64,000 nucleotides of DNA from Tupaia tana (Eukaryota > Chordata > Mammalia > Scandentia > Tupaiidae). Positions 11,831-20,800 of the stretch are shown piece by piece. The translations under genes were made by a program, and so were the position numbers. Every line of letters starts with the position of its first letter. Within the stretch, counting starts at the first letter, position 1. The notes below the pieces were generated by a model. It did not search any database, had not been told where the DNA came from, and saw only the letters and a list, made by a program, of their open reading frames with translations. Where the stretch lies: contig JAKSZU010000007.1 of the NCBI GenBank assembly GCA_026018925.1, positions 96,001,501 to 96,065,500 of the forward strand. The letters are read 5' to 3'.

Positions 11831-14800
11831 ATAATAAAAATAATCATTTAAAAAAAAAAGATGCCAGATTCCTGACCAAAACTGTAGTTGGCCATTTGGG
11901 AGTCCAGCCTCTCCTGAGGATTCTTTGTATTATTGGAATCTTTTTTTTTTTTTTTTTTTTTTAGAATTATTTATTAATTTGATTTTACTATTATTATTTT
12001 TCTATTTGCTTTGTAGCATGTGCCCTATAGCATGTGTATTTAGAGAGAGAGAGAGAGAAAGAGAGATTTTGGGATTCACACTGTGGTTGGCCATGTGGAA
12101 GTTCAGCATCCTAACCACCATGCCACCTGTTAGCCCCATAGTAAAGGTATAGTTTCGCAGTACATTTTTGCTAGTTTCCAAGTGCCCTTGCTGGGGGGGT
12201 GGGGAGGAGAGAGAGCGAGCGGGCAAGCATATCCCCAGTGGAGCGTGGTCACATAGCAGTCTGCTCCTCTATTCCTCCTTCCCATCCGCATTTTTGGTTT
12301 TGTATGCTAGAGCGAGCATGTGCTCTCCAGAGAGAGGAAAGAGAAAACACTTCCTGTGGGGAATAGTCCCATTACAATCTCTTCTCCATCTCTCCCTCCT
12401 TTTTTTTTTTTTTTTTTTTTTTTTTGATTTTAGGTACACACAAAAATGTGCTTGGCGTCAAGCCGCCAGGTCTGGAACTCAAACCATACAATTGGTCATG
12501 TGGAGATCTGGCAGCCTTAACCACCAGGCCATGGAATAAACCCAATTAAAAAATAAAAGTTGCCAGACAGTTGCATGCTCTTGCCAGAGACAGGGAGAAA
12601 GCACCCCCTAAGGGGACTGCAGTCCATCTTCATTTCATTTGGGAATTTTGGGCATGCATGAGAATGCACCCAGATTATTTCGAAGCTTCCGGGGCGGGGG
12701 CCTAGATTTAAACTGGAGTATGTGGGATCTGGTTCCTTTTTTTTCTGGGGGTGGGGGTTTGCTACAGGGTGTGGGTGCTCACCAGGAAGACAGAGACAGA
12801 GAGACAGAAAGTGAGAAATCACCAATGAGGAGGGATGGCCACGCCGCAATCCCTTCTCCTCCATTCTCCTCTCAGGATCTTGGGCATGCACGCACTTGCG
12901 CCCGGCGTGAGTTTAAGCCACTGGGTCTGGAACTTGAACTGCGGTCGACTACATGGGAGTCCAGTGACATAGCCATTACGCTAACTGCTGGTCCCGGGAT
13001 CTGGTTCCTTTAACCACTACATGAGGGGGTTGCCCCATCGGGATTTGGGGCACATGCACACATGGAATTATGGTTGGCCAATTGAGAACCTACATCCTTA
13101 ACCACTGGGCTACAGGGTCAGCCTGAATTAGACTTTTTTATCTTTAAAGTTTCTTAAAGGGCATGTACACTCACTGGAGAGAGTGAGTGTACATGGGTAA
13201 GTGAGAAATCTCCCCTCAAAATGTTAATGCTGCAGTCCCTCCTCCATTCTCCTCTCAGGATTTTGGGCATGCACGCATACATGCCTGGTGTTTTAAGCTG
13301 CCAGGCCCAGGACTTGAACCTCACAGTCGGCCATGTGAGATTTAGCCACCTAGGTGATGGTTATTGTCAGAGAAGGGAAAGGGAGGAAGCCTCCAAATGG
13401 GGCATGGTCACATTGTCATCCCTTCTCCTGTCTATCTTGTCAGGATCTGGAGCACACATACATGCCTGGAATGTTTCTCAGTTTCCTTGGGCAGGGACTA
13501 GAACAGTTGCCCATGTGGAATCTAGTACCATTTATCACCAGGCTGAGAAGCCAGCCCCTGAATTAGGTTATTATTATTATTTTCTTTTTCTTTTTTTTTT
13601 TTTTTTTTTGGAGAGGTTTTTGCTATAGGGCGTGTGTGCTCTCCAGACAGATATAGACAGAGAGACAGAAAGCGAGAAATCACCCCCGGGGGCATGGCCA
13701 CACTGCAATCCCTTCTCCTCCATTCTCCTCTCAGGATCTTGGGCACGCACGCATGCACACACGCCCGGCGTGAGTTTTAAGCCACCGGGTCCGGGATGCA
13801 AACCGTGGTCGACTACATGGGAGTCCAACGACATAGCCATTATGCTAACTGCTGGTCCCGGTTATTATTATTTTAAAAAATTTTTGCTGATGATGCTTGC
13901 ATTTGGTGAAAAACAGAGAAAGCGAGAAAGCACCCCTCCATGGGGATTGATCCCACTGCAATCCCTCCTCTTCCATTCCTCCTTTTCAGGATTTCAAGCA
14001 TGCATGCACATGGGCCATCATGTTTCTCAAGTCTCCAAGTGTGGGATTTGAGTTGCTCAGTCAGCCTTGTGGGTTCCAGCACCTTAGCCACCGTGCCACT
14101 GACTTGGCCCTGAATTAGCGTTTTCATAATAACCGCTTCATAAACTGTTTCTGCCTTCAGAAAAGTATTTGAGGTACTTCGGATGCCACTAAGATAAGAT
14201 AAATCAGCAAGGGTACTGCTTTCAAGGGTGATGAGAGAGGCCTCAATTCAACTCAAAGAAGAGAGAGTTATTACAAGGGTTGGGGTTAAATTTTATGGGC
14301 ATTGGGACCAGCAGTTGGTGTAATGGCTTTGTTGCTGGACTCCCATATAGTCGACTGCGGTTCGAGTCCTGGACCCGGTGGCTTAAACTCATGCTGGGCA
14401 CATGTGCGTGCGTGCCCAAGATCTCGAGAGGAGAATGGAGGAGAAGGGATTGTGGCATGGCCATCCCCCCTGGAGGGTGATTTCTCGCTTTCTGTCTCTC
14501 TTTCTGGTTAGCGCACGTGCCCTATAGCGAAAAAACCTCTTCAAAAAAATTTTTATGGGCATTGACAGGAAAGAGGGAGGGCATTTGTTTAGTGAAAATC
14601 AGGGAATGTTTGGGAGAGGATGTGGCATCTGAGCGGTCTGAAAGATGAATTAGGATTTAGACAGCTGAGGATGGGAAGAAAAGTGTTCCCAGGTAACAAC
14701 ATGAACAACGTGGGGTGGTCAGCCCGCCTGGGAGAGGGCATGGCTGTGACTCATACAAATTGAGTCTGATCTTGAGGGCTGAGAGCAGCTCCCAGGAGAC

Positions 14801-17800
14801 CAGGTCTGCGAGGAGCAGGCCAGGTACGAGGACCCATGTGGAGGGAGGCTCTACATTGCCACTGTGGGGCGCTCTGGTCTGTTTTGCTGGGGGCCCAGAC
14901 TCTGGGGAGAACGGCAGGATCGTCCTGCCGTGGTGAGGATGGTGAGGATAGGTCCCAGATGGAGGTCCACAGGTGACTGCACTCGTTGGGCTCCTGGATA
15001 GATGACGATGCCGCTCCTCAAAACGGGAGCCACAGGACAAGGAGAGGGTTGCCGAGGTCCCGGCCTGTTGATGAGGGCAGGGAGACCCTCGTTTGGGTAT
15101 CAGAGCAGCGGTTCCAGCGCTGGCCCTGTAGTTGCAATGTGGGGGCCCTTTTGGATCTGTGCCTGAGAGGAGGGCCTGTCTGCTCTGCCCCTCACAGGCG
15201 CTCGGCCTCTAGCTGAAACCTTGGAGTCTTGTTTTCCCAGGGCGTTTGTCAGGGGCACCTAGGAAGACGGAAGGTTGGGGGCCGTGCGCATTGCCCAGCC
15301 CAGTGGGTTCTGCCGTGTGGGTGGGGTGAGGGTGCCGCAGTAGGGAAGTAGACTTTCTCGGGAGGGAGGGCTCTCAGGCAGGGCCCTCCAGCTGAGCTCT
15401 TGCCACAGTGAGCCAGTTGTTTACCGTAGGGAGCGTGTCATCTTCCTCGTGTGTGGAGGCCATCCTCCTGCACAGGGTGGTCTGGTTCAGGACCAGGCTG
15501 GAGGGAGCACATCTTAACATCCTGGTCATGGTTACCCAGCCCAGGCCAGGGAAGCTCGTGCTCAGGGTGCACCCTGAGCAGGCCAGCCCTCCTTGCCCCT
15601 TTCCCACCCTGCTGGGCTATGACTCAGCAAGCAAAGATGAGGTCAACAACTAGCGCTTGACTCTTAACAGCTTCTGAGTTGGCACATCTGAGTTGGCCGC
15701 CACACCTAGGGGTGTCTGCCTGTGGCTAGGCCTGGGTAACCCTTGTGGGAGGAGACTGGTAGGAGGGGTCAGAGGCCTCTGATTGGCCTTGACTCTGCCT
15801 GGTGGTTTAGCTCTGCCCTCACTTAACCTCCGGGAGCTAGGAAGGACTAGGAGAAATGGATGTGACATGATTTACTATCACTGGGAGAAGGGAGGGCTCA
15901 CTGCTGCCTCTTAACCACTGGTTGGCAGATGGCTTGAGTTCAAGGTCTTCCTGATTAGGGACTTGGGACCAGGGCCCTGTGGTAGAACAGCCAGTGCTGG
16001 TGTAACGGCCTTATGACCTACTGTTTCTCTCATTTTTTTTTTGATTTGGCAGAGGGTGCATGCACTCACCAGAGAGCGAAAGCACCCTCCAAGGTCTGAA
16101 AAGGCCCTGTGAAGCCTCCAGGTTTGAGTGTGTGTGCATGTGTGTGTGCATGTGTGTGCGTGCGCATACCCTGTGTCGGTTGTCGAGTTGGGTTTCTTGG
16201 GTGTGTCCTGGGCCTGTTGAAGAGGTGACACTCAGGAGACTTGAGCTGGTCACAGAGATGAGTAGTTTTCCGGGCAGTCTAAGACTTGGGGTAAGGACGT
16301 TCTAGAAGAGTGGAACATCAGGTGTGCCAGAGTGCTTCTAGAGGTAATAAAATAGGGGCTCAGGTGGTTGGGGTGCTGCTGTGCAATGCTGCAGCCATGT
16401 GAGAGGGCTTGGGGTTCATTCCTGGGTGGGGTGAGTGCACCAGGTGGGTGCACGGGCACGCCCATGACCCTGGCTGGCTGGATTGCAGTGTGTCAAAAAA
16501 AAACCTTAAAAAAAGAAAAGGTAATCGGAGGCATGAAGAGACGAGCTCAGGTCACGCAGGTAGGAGTGCACTGGGATCTCAGGTATGACCCTCAGGTGTG
16601 CTTGAGAGTTGACCAGAAGCTTGTTAAAAATGCACACCAGGGGACCAGCAGGAAGCATGGTGGTTAAGACGCTGGACACTCCCATGTTGCCGACCACAGT
16701 TCAAGTCCCAGACCTAGTGGCTTGCTTTCTCACTTTCCCTCTCTCTCTGGTCAAATTAAAATAGATGAATGAATGAATAAAATAAATACATCTTTTTAAA
16801 AAATACCCAGATTTTCCATTTCTGAAGGCCTGATGTCAGGCTGGAGGGTTAACACGTCTACCAGGTTCTGGTGATGCTGATCCTCCGGGCTGGGAACCAC
16901 ACTTGAGCTACGAGTATAAATGGAGGTGGCGCCATCTCTCCTCTTTTATTTTTGTAGCAGAAAAAGTGTTGCTCCCCAGCCCCACCAGCTGACATGCACA
17001 GCCTGGGAAGCCAGCACTTCACATATGGCTGTGATGCGGCCAGGTCCCTGGCAGACTCCCTTTGTGACAGATGAGGAAACTGAGGCCTTGAAAGCGTCAA
17101 AGCCATTTGTTTGCCCCAGGTCGTAGAGCAGGTAGTGACAGGTGGCAGAAATATTGGAGTAGCCCTGGTGTGAAGGCCACTTGCTGGCTGCGGTGGGGTG
17201 GGGTGGGGATTGGAGAAGGTGCAGTGGGTGGAAGAGGGTTTGAAGTGATCACTTGCTGGCTGGAGAGAGGGAGGCCAGCCTCTTTCCTCAAGAAAGCACC
17301 ATGACCTCCTGCTGATATAACTCCTTGGGGTGTGGCAGGGCTGGGGCTGTAGTCTGGGAGACTGGATAGGGACAGGAAACAGATCGGTCAGAAGAACAGG
17401 TCGGAACACACTTGAGAACTCAGGAAGGGCTCAGAGGGGTTGAGACTTGAGTTCTGCTTCTAATAGCTTCACTTTGAAGATCGAGCCAGGCACCTGGCAG
17501 GTATTCTCGTTACAGCTCTGAGTAAGTGTACCCCCCTCCCAGATGAAGAACCTGAGGCCAGAGTGACCAGCACCCCCCTGGGCACCCAGCCAGTCGAGAC
17601 GGGCCAGACCCCAGTCGTTGGTTCACTGTCCCCTGCTCTGATGCCTCATTACCTTCTCTTCCTCCCCAGCTCATTACACAGACCTTCAGCCACCACAACC
17701 AGCTGGCACAGAAGGCCCGGAGGGAAAAGAGAGCTCGGCAGGAGACTGAGCGGCGGGAGAAGGCGGAGCGGGCAGCCCGACTGGCCAAAGCAGTCACGCC

Positions 17801-20800
17801 TGAACCCCCTGGGCCCCAGATCAAGGAGCTGACAGAGGAGGAGGCAGAGAGGCTACAGTTGGAGATTGACCAGGTGAGGGTGGGCTTCCCTCCGCAGGTC
17901 CCCAGTGGCAGTGGAGGTGGGCACCGTGTGGCCAACCACTGTGTTCTTTGCCGCAGAAAAAGGATGCAGAGAATCATGAGGCCCAGGTCAAGAATGGCAG
18001 CCTTGACTCTTCAGGGAAGCAGGTGAGAGGCTTGGGGCAAGCTAGGGTCCTGAGAATGTGTGGGGGTTCTCCAAGCCTTACCCTTTCTCTGGAATGCCCT
18101 CCCACTCTCTCTGCTCCGCCTGTTTTGGGGATCTTTCTCGTACTTCAGGATCCTACTCAGACTTTGGATTGAAGCATCTAGGTTGAGTAAATAAAAACCC
18201 ACTGACCTGAAGTCTTGGACAGAAATGCCCAGGACCCAGAGCAGGCAGGACCTGTATAGATGCCATCCAGGGTGCTGGGGTCTACGGGCCAGGCTGTGCC
18301 CTTGGTCACATGGCGGGAGCCAGAGCTGCTCTTGGGCAAAGATCAGAACCAGATTTACCTCTGGTTCCCAGTGGACCAGGGCTTGGGGTCTGCCCTCTAG
18401 AGTGGGCAGGGCTGGGGTGTGTTCATTATCGGAAGTCCTGGATCTGGCCGTGGGATCAAGTCTTGGTCTGTCAGGAGTACCTAAGCATCTTTCATTGTGA
18501 GCAGGAGGCTGAAGAGGACGGGGAGGAGGAAGATGAGAAGGACAAAGGAAAACTGAAGCCCAACCTGGGCAATGGGGCAGACCTCCCTAACTACCGCTGG
18601 ACCCAGACCCTGTCGGAGCTGGATGTAAGTGGCAGGGGCCAGTGCAGAGGTGGGGAGCCAGCCTGGGGTCCTGGCAGCTCCTGTGGCCCCTCCTTACTGC
18701 CCATGCCCTCCCGGTGCAGCTAGCAGTGCCCTTCCGCACGAACTTCCGGCTGAAGGGCAGGGACGTGGTGGTAGACATCCAGCGGCGGCACCTGCGGGTG
18801 GGGCTCCGGGGGCAGCCTGCGATCATTGATGGTGAGCTCTACAACGAGGTGAAGGTGGAGGAGAGCTCGTGGCTCATTGAGGATGGCAAGGTGGTGACTG
18901 TTCATCTGGAGAAGGTATGTGAAGCCCAGCCCTCTCCAGGACATGGGCAGCGGGACAGGAACCAGGCTGGGGCCTTGACGAATGGGCACACTAATCCCTA
19001 GGCCAAGGTTTTAAAGTAGGCCTAGGAGAGTCAGGAAAAGAGCTCTGAGATATGCCCCTGCCTCTAGGGTCAGGACTGAAATAGAACCTGCTTTCTGCTA
19101 GGTTTACACACACATTCCTTTCAACAGTGTCTGGACACCTGCTCCACCAGGTACTAAGCTCAGGAGAGAACAGTGAACAAAACAGACAATTCTGTGCCCT
19201 CAGGTTTCTGTACAGGGTCAAGCGTCCACCGGAAGTTCCCGTGCACATTGGAGCCTGTCGCAGCCCACCTACCAGCATGGGTGCCTCTCACCCACACTCC
19301 ATGCCCTTGCCCCTTCCAGCTGGCATGTCTTTTCCTGCCTTTTCTTTTTCCCATTTTTTTTTCCTCCCCAGGGTTTTTTCCATAGAGCCTGCGTGCTCGC
19401 GAGAGACAGAGACAGTGAGAAGTAAAGTGAGAAAGCATGCGAAGAGGGGATGGCCATGTCGCAATCCTTTTTCCTTCTGAGATTTTGGACACACATGCAC
19501 ATGTGTCCGGTGTGACTTTCAAGCTGCCACGTCTGGGACTTAGACCGTGGTCGGTCATGTGGAAGTGCAGTGCCTTCACCACCATGCTGGCCTTCCCATT
19601 TTTGGGGGGGTGATATGGAAAGATTTTTGCTATAATTTGTTGCGCTCATTGGAGAGACAAGAGACAGAAGGCGAGAAATCACCCTCCAGGGGGTTGGCCA
19701 TTACCACAATCCCTTCTTCACTCTCTTCTTGAGATTTTGGGCACACACACGTGCCTGGCATGAGCCCCAGGCCCTCAGATCCAGGACTCGAACTGCAGTC
19801 AACCATGTGGGAAGTCAGTGACATAACCATATGCCACCTGCAGGCCCCAGCCTCTTGCCCATTTCTAATCTAGTGCACTGCCATGTCTTAAAGCTCACCC
19901 AAGTGTCACTTGCTAACTCTTCTCTCTGCACCTCAGCGAGTATCTCCCTGTGCGCTTGATTCTTTCCCTTATCACACTGATTTGTAACTTTGCCTCTGTC
20001 TTTCTGCCAGGCACAGGGAGGGCAGGAGTCTTGCTCATCGGTATCCTGGTCCCCGCATAGGCCTGTGTGGGTTTCAGGTGCAGGATGTGGAGTGGAGAGA
20101 GTTTGGTTGTGGAGAGGTCGGGGCACCTCTTGACCCCTGGTTCTCCTGTCCTCACAGATCAATAAGATGGAATGGTGGAGCCGCTTGGTGTCCAGTGACC
20201 CCGAGATCAATACCAAGAAGATCAACCCTGAGAACTCCAAGGTGAGCCCTGGCTGGTTGGGGGCGGGCTAGCAGGGAGCGGAGGAGCCTAGGTGGTTCTA
20301 GAGTATTACTTGTTCCTGTCACTGCCTGTCCCCAGCTGTCAGACCTGGACAGTGAGACCCGTAGCATGGTGGAAAAAATGATGTATGACCAGAGACAGAA
20401 GTCCATGGGGCTGCCCACTTCGGATGAGCAGAAGAAACAGGAGATTCTGAAGAAGTAAGCAATTTAGCGATGGGGGTGTGGGAAGGCGAGTGCCTGGCTT
20501 AGACCTGGGTGGCAGCAGTGAGTGTGTCCTGCCCCTGCAGGGTGAGCCAGCCAGGTCCATGGCTTTATGGCCTTGCCTTGCCTGCCCTAATCACTTGCTG
20601 AGGTCATCTTGAGGGCAAGGCCAGCTCAGGATAGGAAGGAGTAACAGGTGATCACTGGCCACCTGCAGAAAACAGTGCCAGTGTTGCACCTCGGCCGGCC
20701 TCGGGTTCACATGGATCTCTAATGCCTCCCTCCCCTCCGGACGCCTGGCTGGGCTCCAGGTTTGCTCAGGGTTCTGAAGAGATCAGACCTGACGTTTGGG

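Larger units (their letters stand above)
11200..11910 (-). mobile_element. type A-old SINE carrying two opposite SINEs
   Basis: Pieces at 11200-11270, 11521-11658 and 11861-11910, joined by sense across a nested A and a nested B. Confidence 0.7.

Noticed and set aside
16858-17409. A 183-codon minus-strand frame in NUDC intron 2
   Set aside because: Low-complexity Pro/Ser text over MIR and unique intron sequence, with no recognisable domain.
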